Shown: positions 44,657-54,018 of the stretch, piece after piece
How positions within the stretch are numbered: the stretch's first letter is position 1
How the letters are laid out: each line of letters starts with the position of its first letter
Assembly: GCA_000403255.2 (NCBI GenBank)
Contig: KE159594.1
Location: 1-64,000 of the forward strand
Origin: Lachnospiraceae bacterium 3-1
Lineage (GTDB): Bacteria > Bacillota > Clostridia > Lachnospirales > Lachnospiraceae
Length of the DNA: 64,000 nt
Direction: 5' to 3'
The notes under the pieces: model-generated
Told to the model about the DNA's origin: nothing
What the model saw: only the letters and a program-made list of their open reading frames with translations
Database searches by the model: none
Program-made: the position numbers and the translations under genes

Positions 44657-47272
44657 TTATCTGTAAACTGTACTTTTCATGATAACGGATAATACTCTTT
44701 TTGCACAAGCCGCCAGATCCGCTTTTGCAAGCGGATAACGGACTTCGCCTTCTTTTGCGCCTACACTGCGCAGAATCTCGTCCACATCCTCTTTGCTGCC
44801 AGGCATATTCAGGTCGTTACCTGCCCACACGCATCCTGCTGCATTGGAGTGCCCATAACGGAACTGTTTTCCAGGTTCCATGTCAATACTGCCAGTCGTT
44901 CCCCAGTCTGTCATGATCATCCCTTCAAATCCCCACTCTTCTCTGGCAACAGCCGTTAGCAGGTCATAATTATTTGCTGAATGAATCCCATTGATCAGGT
45001 TGTAGGAAGTCATTATAGATAACGGCTGCGCTTCTTTCACCGCAATTTCAAATCCTTTTAAATAGATTTCACGCAGCGCACGCTCACTGACATGCACATT
45101 CGTATGCATACGGTTGTCTTCCTGATTATTGCAGGCAAAATGCTTGATCGTGGTTCCTGTTCCCGGATGTTTCTGCACTCCTTTCGTCTCGGCAGCCGCA
45201 CACAGTCCGGCTATGAGGGGATCTTCTGAAAAATATTCAAAATTCCTGCCGCAGAGCGGGTTTCTGTGAATGTTCATGCCGGGCGCCAGCCATAACGTAA
45301 CACCGAATTCCTCCATTTCTTCCCCAACAATATCGCCTGCCTCCGCCAGCAGTTCCATATCCCATGTCTGGGCAAGGAGCACGGCAATGGGAATCGCGGT
45401 ACAATACTGGTAATAGGTACGCGCATCTTCTGGTACAGGCGGCTTCGGATTTTGTGCTGTCAGCAGATCCATATCCGGCATCGGTATTTCTGCCATGCCA
45501 GGCAGCAGGTTCTGATCTTTGTCCGTCATAAAACATTTTGCAAGCCTAAGCCCGGCGGGGCCGTCTGATAATGTAATATTGGTCACATCCCGTGTTTCCA
45601 AAAGCTCCGATGTCGTATCACCTGCCGCTCCCGGACAGCTGACAGAAGCTGCTCCTATCACGCTGGAATTTCCAAACCCGCCTCTGGAAGCACCTACACA
45701 TAAAGATGCCAGCTCTTCTGCTGTAAGCTGCCCAACAAATGCATCCAGTGTAATTCTTCCCGTAATGACATCTGTAAGCTTCCATGCCGCACCCTCTGTG
45801 CCCGTTTCAGCTGCAGCAGCCCGCACATCTCTTGTTTGATACTGTACTGTCCTGGATGAAAAATCCTCAGCCTGCAGCAAAATCCGCGGTGCCGATTCCT
45901 TTTCTTTCTGCTCTGTTTCATAAGTATAAGGCACCGCATTTTTTGCTGAAACCTCTTCTATCTCACAATCCGGCACCAGCCGGTTTGACAAAATCTCTGT
46001 CACTGCTTCCCTATCCAGACAAACGGCCGCCGCCACATGCGTGTTTCTGGAATGCGTTCCAACCCGGATATAATAACTGCCCGCTTCCATAACAAATGCT
46101 GCCTGTTTCGTATCATAGGAAGCCATGGAAGCTGTTGGATAACTGAGTGTCAGTACCTCGCTTTCTCCAGGCGCAAGCTCTTTTGTCTTCGCAAAAGCCG
46201 CCAGTTCCTGATATGGTTTTTCAAGCCTGCCTGCCGGTGCGGAATAATAAACCTGCACTACTTCTCTTCCCGAATAAGCAGTTCCTGTATTTGTAACCTT
46301 TACTGTCACTTTTACTGCCTGTACATCCGCTTTCACGTCTTCCACCGCAGTTGCAAACTCTGTATAGGATTTTCCATAGCCAAAAGGATAAGCAGGCGAT
46401 ATGCCAAAGGTGTCAAAATAACGGTATCCTACATAAATCCCTTCTTTGTAATACTCATCATCCAGATTCCCATTTTGGAAGCTAAAGCTGTCTGCCTGCG
46501 GATAATCCTGATAATGTCTGGCCCATGTTGCCGTCAGATGTCCAGACGGCGACACCTTTCCTGTCAGCACGTCCACAAGCGCATGTCCGCCTATATTTCC
46601 AGGCTGGCTCATCAATACAACTGTGCCAATTCCTCTGGTCTCCCGGAAAAATTGTGTGTCAGCCACTCCCCCGGTATTTAATACAAGAATCAATTTTTGA
46701 TAAGCATGTGCCAGTTTTTGGATGATTTCCTTTTCATCTGCTGTCAGTTCATAATCGCCTGGTGCATTCCGCCTGTCGCGCCCCTCACCGGAACTGCGTG
46801 CAAGCACATAAACTGCCGCCTCTGCATCAGGCTCTCTGATTTCTTCGTCTAAGACCGGAACTGTTTCCGATGCATGGAAAGGATTCATCAGAACCTCCAT
46901 AAATACTGCCGGCCCTTTTTCTGCCATTTTCATCCGCATTGCTGCAAAATACGATTCCCTTTCCTGCTGAACAGTCTTATCATACCGGTCCAGCCAATTT
47001 TCTGTGGTAATCTCAAATCCCGCTTCTTTCAGCCCCTGCCAGACATTGACTGTAAAGCGGCTGTTCACGTCACCAGAACCCGTACCGCCTTTAACCGTAT
47101 GCCGTGCTCCGTTTCCGAACAATGCAATCCGCTTCTTATGACTGCAAAGCGGAAGCGTCCCGTCATTTTCCAAAAGAACGATTCCCTGGGCTGCGATCTT
47201 TCTGGACCGTTCCATATTACGCTTTTCCCGCTCACTGATTTCCTTACTGACTGATGCAAATATTTTTGCCAT
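44657..47272 (-). CDS. Glycoside hydrolase family 3, permuted domain order
   Basis: An 871-residue enzyme, beta-glucosidase-like. The usual C-terminal parts come first: the alpha/beta sandwich (RIALFGNGARHTVKGGTGSG, ~45-290) and the FnIII-like domain (VTVKVTNTGTAYSGREVVQV, ~315-420). The TIM barrel follows (~500-871) with TLSDGPAGLRL, APGMNIHRNPLCGRNFEYFS, IKHFACNNQEDNR and nucleophile Asp789 (IMTDWGTTG). This reversed order is known from rumen and gut Clostridia beta-glucosidases such as those of Butyrivibrio fibrisolvens and Ruminococcus albus. No signal peptide. AGGAGGAGAAAT precedes the ATG. The shared promoter motif is ~140 bp upstream. Confidence 0.92.
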   Translation of the reverse strand: MAKIFASVSKEISEREKRNMERSRKIAAQGIVLLENDGTLPLCSHKKRIALFGNGARHTVKGGTGSGDVNSRFTVNVWQGLKEAGFEITTENWLDRYDKTVQQERESYFAAMRMKMAEKGPAVFMEVLMNPFHASETVPVLDEEIREPDAEAAVYVLARSSGEGRDRRNAPGDYELTADEKEIIQKLAHAYQKLILVLNTGGVADTQFFRETRGIGTVVLMSQPGNIGGHALVDVLTGKVSPSGHLTATWARHYQDYPQADSFSFQNGNLDDEYYKEGIYVGYRYFDTFGISPAYPFGYGKSYTEFATAVEDVKADVQAVKVTVKVTNTGTAYSGREVVQVYYSAPAGRLEKPYQELAAFAKTKELAPGESEVLTLSYPTASMASYDTKQAAFVMEAGSYYIRVGTHSRNTHVAAAVCLDREAVTEILSNRLVPDCEIEEVSAKNAVPYTYETEQKEKESAPRILLQAEDFSSRTVQYQTRDVRAAAAETGTEGAAWKLTDVITGRITLDAFVGQLTAEELASLCVGASRGGFGNSSVIGAASVSCPGAAGDTTSELLETRDVTNITLSDGPAGLRLAKCFMTDKDQNLLPGMAEIPMPDMDLLTAQNPKPPVPEDARTYYQYCTAIPIAVLLAQTWDMELLAEAGDIVGEEMEEFGVTLWLAPGMNIHRNPLCGRNFEYFSEDPLIAGLCAAAETKGVQKHPGTGTTIKHFACNNQEDNRMHTNVHVSERALREIYLKGFEIAVKEAQPLSIMTSYNLINGIHSANNYDLLTAVAREEWGFEGMIMTDWGTTGSIDMEPGKQFRYGHSNAAGCVWAGNDLNMPGSKEDVDEILRSVGAKEGEVRYPLAKADLAACAKRVLSVIMKSTVYR

Positions 47273-47402
47273 ATTTCTCCTCCTGACCTTTCATCTTCTA
47301 ATTATCAGATGAAATAATGGTTGCTGTCCACCGAATTATAAAACCGGAATATTTTTATTATAGCATCTTTCTTAAAGATTGTGTCTGCCTATTCCTTTTT
47401 TC

Positions 47403-47421
47403 TTCCATTCATTCGCGAACA
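47403..47421 (-). promoter_or_regulatory. Shared promoter motif, GH3 copy
   Basis: On the minus strand, TGTTCGCGAATGAATGGAA, ~140 bp upstream of GH3. It differs from the GH2 copy at four positions. Confidence 0.5.
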
Positions 47422-47470
47422 TAGGCAAATTCTGCATTTTCTCCGTCATCAAATTCCCGTAATTTTTCAA

Positions 47471-47735
47471 CTATACTTTTCCGTTTTTACGCAGCCATTC
47501 AATTTCATCATGGATGGTTTCCCAATAAGAACGTGATGTATAACCCAGTTCACGCCTAGCTTTTGATGAATCAAAATTGTTGTTCCGTGAAAGATTATAA
47601 ATCTCATACCGGGTCAGCGCAGGTTCCGTCCCTTTCTTTTCTGCAAATTTTTCTAATATTACAGCTGCAAGATTTGCAAGTATACGCGGTAGATAGATCA
47701 AAGGACCCTTATGACCAGCTTGAGAAACTGAAATC
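47471..47735 (-). pseudogene. NAD-dependent epimerase/dehydratase, C-terminal fragment
   Basis: The last ~75 residues of an extended-SDR enzyme: RYEIYNLSRNNNFDSSKARR followed by ELGYTSRSYWETIHDEIEWL. The NAD-binding part is absent; at about 47720 the sequence switches to a TetR fragment on the other strand. Confidence 0.65.
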
Positions 47736-48005
47736 ATCTATCATAGAGGACATGATATGTTCCGAATCCTGCTGCGCAATAACACGGATATCAGCCTGCA
47801 AAAAGATATCCAGACTATTTTTGCAGAGACGCTGATTCCAAAACACTTTAATCCGGCTACAAACAAGACAGCCCTACAGGAACTTATTTTTATCAGTAAT
47901 GGGAGTTTTGGAATCATTTATTACTGGCTGATGATAGATACGCAAATCCCTGCCGAAGAACTGGCTATGCAGATTGCCTGTTATGTAAAAAAATTCCTGC
48001 ATTAA
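47700..48005 (+). pseudogene. TetR-family regulator, C-terminal fragment, frameshifted
   Basis: One frame reads KDPYDQLEKLKSSIIEDM, the next MFRILLRNNTDISLQKDIQT to LIFISNGSFGIIYYWLM and a stop. This is a TetR_C-type C-terminal domain without its DNA-binding half, joined back to back with the epimerase fragment by a deletion. Confidence 0.6.
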
Positions 48006-48165
48006 CCAAAAGAATCTGAAAACATAAAAACGAATTATAGAACACCTTTCTGCGCATTTCCTATATACTGAATATGCACCTCTAAAATGTATTTGGTGGT
48101 GCAGACATACATCATATGATTCCAATAACTGAAAACAACAGATATTAAGATGGGAAGGATAATTT

Positions 48166-48414
48166 ATGCGTATAAAAGCAAATATTAACGTCATAAACTT
48201 TTTAAGGCAGGTTCAGAAATGCAGGGGCGAAGTGCTGTTTGAGACTTCGGAAGGCGACCGGATTGCATTAAAATCCACATTAAGCCAATATATTTTCTGC
48301 ACAATAGCCAGACAGCCAGATCTGCTGCAAAGCTGTACCATCCGCTTTGCACAGAAAAATGATAAAATATTTTTAAAAGATTTTCTCTACAGTGATCCTA
48401 ACAGCAGCAAATAG
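48166..48414 (+). CDS. Small HPr-like protein, unknown function
   Basis: An 82-residue protein: MRIKANINVINFLRQVQKCR, GEVLFETSEGDRIALKSTLS, QYIFCTIARQPDLLQSCTIR. The strand-helix order and the position of ALKSTLSQYIF parallel NAKSLLGVFSL of the HPr-like protein in the rha operon, so an HPr fold is plausible though weakly supported; the active-site His is not present. GGAAGGATAATTT precedes the ATG. It lies 18 bp upstream of the AraC-type regulator in the same direction and is likely co-transcribed with it. Confidence 0.5.
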   Translation: MRIKANINVINFLRQVQKCRGEVLFETSEGDRIALKSTLSQYIFCTIARQPDLLQSCTIRFAQKNDKIFLKDFLYSDPNSSK

Positions 48415-48432
48415 ATATATAAAGAGGTAACC

Positions 48433-49650
48433 ATGAACATACAAGATAAACTAAACTTCTTCCAACAATTAATCCAATGCAGCTATAACCTTTCCCTGCA
48501 CAGTTATGATCCAGAACTGATCCTCGTACCGGACAAGCTGCAGACTGCCTCCGCAAAGGATGATGACGCATTGATCCTTCTAAGCCTGGAAGAATCCATT
48601 CACTGCCATATAAATGCCGGCATCCGGGAGCCATTATTTATAGACAATCATCTGGGACTGATCTGGATCACAGCATTTGAGTACGAGAACCATTCCCTGC
48701 GCGGCATCCATACATTAGGGCCTGCTTATTCTGCCAGAAATTCTTACCAGACAATCAAAAATGAACTGGACCGCCATAACATCTCCGTCAATATACGTAC
48801 AAAAATTTTCCGGCTTTTTGATCAGATCCCCGTCATTCCGATCAGCCAGCTGTTTCAATATGCCGTTATGCTTCATTATTGTATTACTGGAACTAAAATT
48901 ACAACAAATGACCTCCATTTTTCTGAGAAGGCAGGCAAAAATCCGTCTGATTCCCATGAAGGCATACACATAAAAGATCATCCTGGCATATGGCTCGCTG
49001 AACAGGAATTGATGAACATGATGCGTGAAGGAAACCCGGATTACCTGACAGCCCTGGCCCGCTCCGCCAGTTTAAGCTCCGGCCCTCACTTCGAATTCAA
49101 GGATTCTCTCCGCCAGGCAAAATCAACTGCGATTATACTGCTCACCCTCTGCTCAAGAGCCGCCATTGAGGGCGGCGTCAGCCCTTCGGCCGCTTATACG
49201 CTCAATGACTATTATATACAGGCGATCGAAGACAGCAAAAATATTGCGGAAGCGTCAAATGTATGCCGCAACATGATGGAAGATTATGTACAGCGCGTGC
49301 AGCAGGAAAAGACAAAAAAAAGCATATCCGGCCCAATTAGGAGCATCTGTGATTATATCGCGGTACACATCCGTGAAAAATTATCTATTGCACAGCTGGC
49401 CGCACAGGCAGGATATACCGAATATTACTTTTCTCATAAGTTCAAAAAAGAAATCGGCTGCAGCGTGGCAGAATATTTGAAACAGGAAAAAATCAGGCAG
49501 GCAAAAATGATGCTTTCCGGAACCAAAATGAGTATTCAGGAAATCTGTGATGAACTGTCTTTTGGCTCCAGAAGCTACTTTTCCTCCTCTTTCCAGAAAG
49601 AAACCGGTATTTCTCCAAGTGAATACCGGGAAAAAAATACAAAATTTTAG
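48433..49650 (+). CDS. AraC-family transcriptional regulator
   Basis: A 405-residue regulator. The C-terminal ~100 residues are two helix-turn-helix units: KLSIAQLAAQAGYTEYYFSH and MSIQEICDELSFGSRSYFSS, ending FQKETGISPSEYRE. The N-terminal ~300 residues are a large sensor-like domain of unrecognised type without membrane segments. AAAGAGGTAACC precedes the ATG. The 3' end overlaps the GH78 stop by 2-3 nt (convergent). Probable activator of the rhamnoside/glycoside genes, possibly through the motif shared by GH2, GH3 and symporter promoters. Confidence 0.88.
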   Translation: MNIQDKLNFFQQLIQCSYNLSLHSYDPELILVPDKLQTASAKDDDALILLSLEESIHCHINAGIREPLFIDNHLGLIWITAFEYENHSLRGIHTLGPAYSARNSYQTIKNELDRHNISVNIRTKIFRLFDQIPVIPISQLFQYAVMLHYCITGTKITTNDLHFSEKAGKNPSDSHEGIHIKDHPGIWLAEQELMNMMREGNPDYLTALARSASLSSGPHFEFKDSLRQAKSTAIILLTLCSRAAIEGGVSPSAAYTLNDYYIQAIEDSKNIAEASNVCRNMMEDYVQRVQQEKTKKSISGPIRSICDYIAVHIREKLSIAQLAAQAGYTEYYFSHKFKKEIGCSVAEYLKQEKIRQAKMMLSGTKMSIQEICDELSFGSRSYFSSSFQKETGISPSEYREKNTKF

Positions 49651-52190
49651 CATTCATAAATTTGATGCTTTCCGGCATCCAGGAACTCTTTTCTGCCATC
49701 CGGCAGAATCAGTTCCGCTTCCGTATTGGCAGGTATTTCTATTTCATAAACCATCCGGCTGCCTTCATAACTCCATCCGCTTTTAATTTCTCCAAAAGGC
49801 GACTGATAGACTGCCCTTGCATAGGTAAGTGACGGGTCTGGCTGCGGGCTGATCGTTATTTTACCTTCACGCAGCCGGATACCGCATACACCCTCAAACA
49901 GCCATCCACTGATGGCGCCATAAGAATAATGATTGAGGGATGCCTTGACTTCTCCCTTTTCGTTAATACCGTCCCAGTTTTCCCAAATGGTCGTAGCTCC
50001 CTTTTTCACCGCATACAGCCATCCTGGAACCGTATCCTGCAAAAGCAGGCGGTAAGCGGTCTTAACATAGCCGTATGCAGCCAGCACCGGGCATAAAAAC
50101 GGCGTAGATAAAAATCCGGTATTTAAATGATAATCATTCGCTTCTACCAGTCGGTTTAAATCCGCTGCTGCCTGCACCTTTTCCTGATCTGTCAAAAGAT
50201 CAAAAACAATTGCCCTCACATATTCCGCCTGTCTGTCAGAATGAATGCTGCCATGCTCTGTAGCAGTATGGCGGAATGCTTTTTTTGCCATGAACGCAGT
50301 CCTGCTGTAATGACCAGCATCTTCTTTTTTTCCTAAAATTTCTGCAATCTCTGACAGCAGCCTGCCCGAATAAGCAAAATACGCAGTAGCAATCTTTCCC
50401 TGGGGTGTCTGCATAACCTGCATACTCTCTACATCCGGCTCGCACCATTCCCCATAATCCACACCTGTTTCAATTGTAAATTCTGCATACGGATTTTCCG
50501 CCGCTGCATCTTCCGCTCCTTCAGGTTTCTGCTTTGCCCTGGTTTCCAAAAAAGCATACCATTTCTGCATCATTTCATAATTTTCTTCCAGAATACGTTT
50601 ATCCCCATATCTTAAATACAGCACATAGGGTACGATAATACAGGCATCACCCCATCCTACAGACCCTGCAAGCAGCCCTGAGAAAAATGTTGGTACATTG
50701 TTCTTCGGTGCAATATTCGCAATCTTCCCATCTTCATGCTGATTCAGCCTGCACTCCCCCAGCCATTTACGGATTACCGGATAACAGTCCATAAGATAAA
50801 TCCCCGTCTCTGCAAATACACCCATATCTCCGGTCCATGCTGCCCGTTCTCTGGTCGGGCAGTCTGTCGGCACATCGCAGAAATTAGATTTCTGGCTCCA
50901 GATACTGTTCTCTGCCAGACGGTTCACATTTTTGTCAGAGCATTCAAAACTTCCAATCTGCTCCATCTGTGAATATACTGCTATAGAAGTAAAGGATGCC
51001 GAGGACAGGTCAGCATTTGTTTCTACTTTTGCATAACGGAACCCCCAAATTGTAAACCTGGATTTATAATGATTTTCTCCTTCTTTACATGTATAAACTA
51101 CCTGCTGCTTTGTCCCGCCCTCCTTGTGTCTTTTCCTGTCCTGAAAATTTTCTGCAGTAAAATTGCCGTTTTCATCCAGTGCCTCTCCATGCGTCAGAAT
51201 GATCTGCTCCCCTTCATGTGCATTTATTGTAAATTCTATATAGCCTGCCAGGTTTTGTCCATAATCAACAACCGTCTCTCCATTTGGCGTCTGAAATATT
51301 TTTCCTGGAAAACGCTCCATTTCTGCAATAGGGAAACAATTCGAACAGACTAAATTCGCTGTACCAAAATCTTCCACTTTTACTTCATGGAAGCCCTGAA
51401 TCTCTGTAACTCTTGCATCAACGGTCTCACCCTGCTGCATATCGTTTTCACGTATCGGCCCAGATTGGGAAGCCTGCCAGGTTTCATCTGAAATACACAC
51501 TGTTTTCCCGTCAATTTCCAGCTGAAAATAAAGCGCCACGTCTTCCCCATAAAGATTCCTGTCTCCGTCAACACCGGAACAGCTCCGATACCAGCCATCT
51601 CCTAAAATAACCTGAACTTCATTGCTGCCTTCTTTTATCAGGCCGGTCACATCATAAGTCTGGTATGCCAGCTTTTTATCATAGGTATATGTACCCGGGG
51701 CCAGAACAAAATTTCCAACTCTCTCTCCATTTATATAAGCTTCATATAAACCATGGCAGGTAATATAAAGCCTTGCCTTTCCTGTCTGCTCTACAAAAAA
51801 CGAGGTCTGCAGATAACTTGCCGGTTTATGCACATTATAATTACCGCTCAGTTCAGGATTAATCCACTTCGCTACAAACTGGCTTTGATCTATAAGCCCC
51901 ATTTCAAAACGAGCCTCCTCGCTCCACTCACCCGCAATACCCTGTTCATCCCACAGCCGCACTTTCCATGCAACCTGCCGCCTGCTGCCCACAGGCACGC
52001 CAAAAACCTCATTCATTCTGTCTGTTTTTACTTTCCCACTTTCCCAGAATACGTGTCCATCTGATACCGCCCGAATCTCGTAAGCTGTCTGTTTCTTTCC
52101 GCCACAGCAATTCCAGGACAACAACGGTCTTTCAATATCAATTCCGATTGGGTTTTTCATATATTCTGTTTTTAAATGAATCGCTCTCAT
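49647..52190 (-). CDS. Alpha-L-rhamnosidase, GH78
   Basis: An 847-residue enzyme releasing L-rhamnose from rhamnosides. The N-terminal beta-sandwich domains are FNIII-like (NPIGIDIERPLLSWNC, VAWKVRLWDEQGIAGEWSEE), the Bac_rhamnosid N part (YITCHGLYEAYINGERVG, LGDGWYRSCSG), and concanavalin-like. The (alpha/alpha)6 barrel begins near FCDVPTDCPTRERAAWTGDM, with acidic residues of the active site in DVPTDCPTRERAAWTGDM and VDYGEWCEPD. A C-terminal beta-domain ends the protein. No signal peptide, so substrates must be imported. AGGAGGGCATCT precedes the ATG. It supplies the sugar for RhaA/RhaB/RhaD. Confidence 0.94.
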   Translation of the reverse strand: MRAIHLKTEYMKNPIGIDIERPLLSWNCCGGKKQTAYEIRAVSDGHVFWESGKVKTDRMNEVFGVPVGSRRQVAWKVRLWDEQGIAGEWSEEARFEMGLIDQSQFVAKWINPELSGNYNVHKPASYLQTSFFVEQTGKARLYITCHGLYEAYINGERVGNFVLAPGTYTYDKKLAYQTYDVTGLIKEGSNEVQVILGDGWYRSCSGVDGDRNLYGEDVALYFQLEIDGKTVCISDETWQASQSGPIRENDMQQGETVDARVTEIQGFHEVKVEDFGTANLVCSNCFPIAEMERFPGKIFQTPNGETVVDYGQNLAGYIEFTINAHEGEQIILTHGEALDENGNFTAENFQDRKRHKEGGTKQQVVYTCKEGENHYKSRFTIWGFRYAKVETNADLSSASFTSIAVYSQMEQIGSFECSDKNVNRLAENSIWSQKSNFCDVPTDCPTRERAAWTGDMGVFAETGIYLMDCYPVIRKWLGECRLNQHEDGKIANIAPKNNVPTFFSGLLAGSVGWGDACIIVPYVLYLRYGDKRILEENYEMMQKWYAFLETRAKQKPEGAEDAAAENPYAEFTIETGVDYGEWCEPDVESMQVMQTPQGKIATAYFAYSGRLLSEIAEILGKKEDAGHYSRTAFMAKKAFRHTATEHGSIHSDRQAEYVRAIVFDLLTDQEKVQAAADLNRLVEANDYHLNTGFLSTPFLCPVLAAYGYVKTAYRLLLQDTVPGWLYAVKKGATTIWENWDGINEKGEVKASLNHYSYGAISGWLFEGVCGIRLREGKITISPQPDPSLTYARAVYQSPFGEIKSGWSYEGSRMVYEIEIPANTEAELILPDGRKEFLDAGKHQIYEC

Positions 52191-52394
52191 AGATGCCCTC
52201 CTGCACCATTATATTATTATGATGATAATTTATCATAAATAAGAAATTTATGTGTACAATTATTATAGAAAGTGTATTTAAATTCTTGATAATCGCTATT
52301 AAACTACTGACATCTATTCATATCAAACTCATTACTATTCCGTTTCCTATTCTCTTTAAATTCTTGTTTATCTATCAAATCCTCTATAAACCCT

Positions 52395-53110
52395 GTATTT
52401 TCAAGGCGTATCGCCTATCAAATGTTCAAACCTTATGTATTTTCCCTTATTTTTGCCCTTACCAGCCGAAACAAGGGCAAGTTTTTGTTCCCCACCGACT
52501 ACCTTATCCAGCAGCCTTGCGGAAGTACGCTTCGCTTCCCTTGTGGCATGAACGTAAATGTTCATTGTGGTACTTACATCGGCGTGTCCGAGAAACTCCT
52601 GCACATCTTTGGGGACTGCCCCGTTAGATATGCCTTCGATAGGCTGTAAACCTCGTAATAGGTGCGGTCTTTTTCTTGCACCTCCGCATAATAGATGAGA
52701 TTGTAAAGTTCTCCATATCGGAAGCTGTATCACCGTCCTCGTCTGAGAACAGGTCATAATCCGCTTTCTTGCCCCGCCATACCACATACTGCATAGGATT
52801 AAAGGAAATCAACCGCTTCGGAAATACCGCAAATTGGAACGCCCCTTGCAGGACTGCCGAGAATAATCGTAAATACCCTTTACTGAGTGCCTTTGCGATT
52901 GTACCGATTTGTCCCGCCGAAGCCGAGATAATCCATATATGCCTGTAAATGGTCAGCGGTGACGGTTTTCACCTTTCGTTTGCTGATAGGGCGCTGCTTG
53001 ATTCGGTTGACCGTCCCTTGATACGCCATGACCGTACCATTAACTTAGACTGCTGGGCTTTAATTCTTCCTCCACCCACATATCCAGCAGCATTCCTACC
53101 GTCTTTCTGC
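52395..53110 (-). pseudogene. Tyrosine integrase (Tn916 type), frameshifted
   Basis: Pieces of one integrase appear in order on the minus strand: MLLDMWVEEELKPSSLS (near 53040-53100), VKTVTADHLQAYMDYLGFGG (~52920), RFISFNPMQYVVWRGKKADY-like (52700-52812), and VPKDVQEFLGHADVSTTMNI then YVHATREAKRTSARLLDKVV (52420-52620). The last piece carries the conserved His and the catalytic Tyr. At least three frame changes and internal losses separate them, so it is inactive. Its presence shows that a second, tyrosine-recombinase element once lay here. Confidence 0.75.
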
Positions 53111-53906
53111 ACATGGATGTAGGTGATATCTGTACACCACTTTTGGTTATGGTTTCCGTCCCAAAATCACGTTTTATGAGATTCGCTTTATCCTCTGGGA
53201 CACTGCCATGATTGGCATGGTGGTTGTATTTTCTTACCACAACAGAACGTAACCCCTACTCTGCCATATGCCTCTGAATCCGCTTGATACTGCAGGGTGT
53301 CCCGCTGTCATTGAGTATATGGCATATTTTGACAGCTCCATACCTTTTCTTTGAATCCTCATATGCCTGTTTCACTTTCTGACCAAACGTTTCATACTCC
53401 TGCCACCTGTTTGAAGGTACACAAACCAGAGCCTTGTAATAGGTGCTTCTTGGGAATTTCAAGGCATTGCAAAGCTGTGACGCAGAGTAATAGATCAAGT
53501 TATTCTGGATAAAAGCCACAATCTGGGCTGTTGTTCTTTTGCGAATATTGCGGTCGCTTTTTTGTTTCTGCCCGCCTTTGGTGCAATATTTCGTTCGCAA
53601 TCTTAAGGCGCTGGATTTCTTTCTGGAGAGCCTTATACTGCTTAAGGGTGAAAGTCTCATTATCTGATACCTTGATAGGAGAGAGCTGTTTTACCCAACC
53701 CCTTATAGTGCTTCGATTTACGCCATATTCACGTTCCAGTTATGGATACGAGGTTCCTCCGTCATTATACAGATCCACGATCTGCTGTTTAAATTCTGGA
53801 GTGTAAGATTTTTGATTTTTCGCCATGCCCTTCATCTCCTTTTCTCTTTCATTTAATGGTATAGGTTGTTCGACTTTTCTTGTCCATACTTATATATTAC
53901 TCCGGC
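53110..53906 (-). pseudogene. IS3-family (IS150-like) insertion sequence, decayed
   Basis: OrfA starts at 53825 (MAKNQKSYTPEFKQQIVDLY) but has an in-frame TAA where PQLERE is expected. OrfB pieces follow: QIVAFIQNNLIYYSASQLCN, AYEDSKKRYGAVKICHILND, RKYNHHANHGSVPEDKANLI. The DDE core is lost at about 53120, where the sequence joins the integrase remnant. The outer end (53869-53900) matches a lone end at 27694-27725. Confidence 0.75.
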
Positions 53907-53932
53907 GGCTTACATAGTTTGATTAGTCTTCC

Positions 53933-54018
53933 TGCTTTTGGATGACGGTTACCTGCAAATCCTTTGCGCCTATCAGTGTTCCCTGTTCGCACTTTGGGCG
54001 GTAATGGCGCTTTTTCTT
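53933..54018 (-). pseudogene. KTR-domain protein, C-terminal remnant
   Basis: Directly after the histidine kinase stop codon, in the same frame, the sequence reads KKKRHYRPKCEQGTLIGAKD and LQVTVIQKQED before TAA. It parallels FCPKCKLETLISVKQLKITI of the intact KTR protein at 23958, with the first Cys changed to Arg. Confidence 0.5.

Noticed and set aside
32648-53909. Shared 13-mer ATTACTCCGGCGG at 32648 and 53897
   Set aside because: A match this short is expected by chance in 64 kb and one copy lies within coding remnant sequence.
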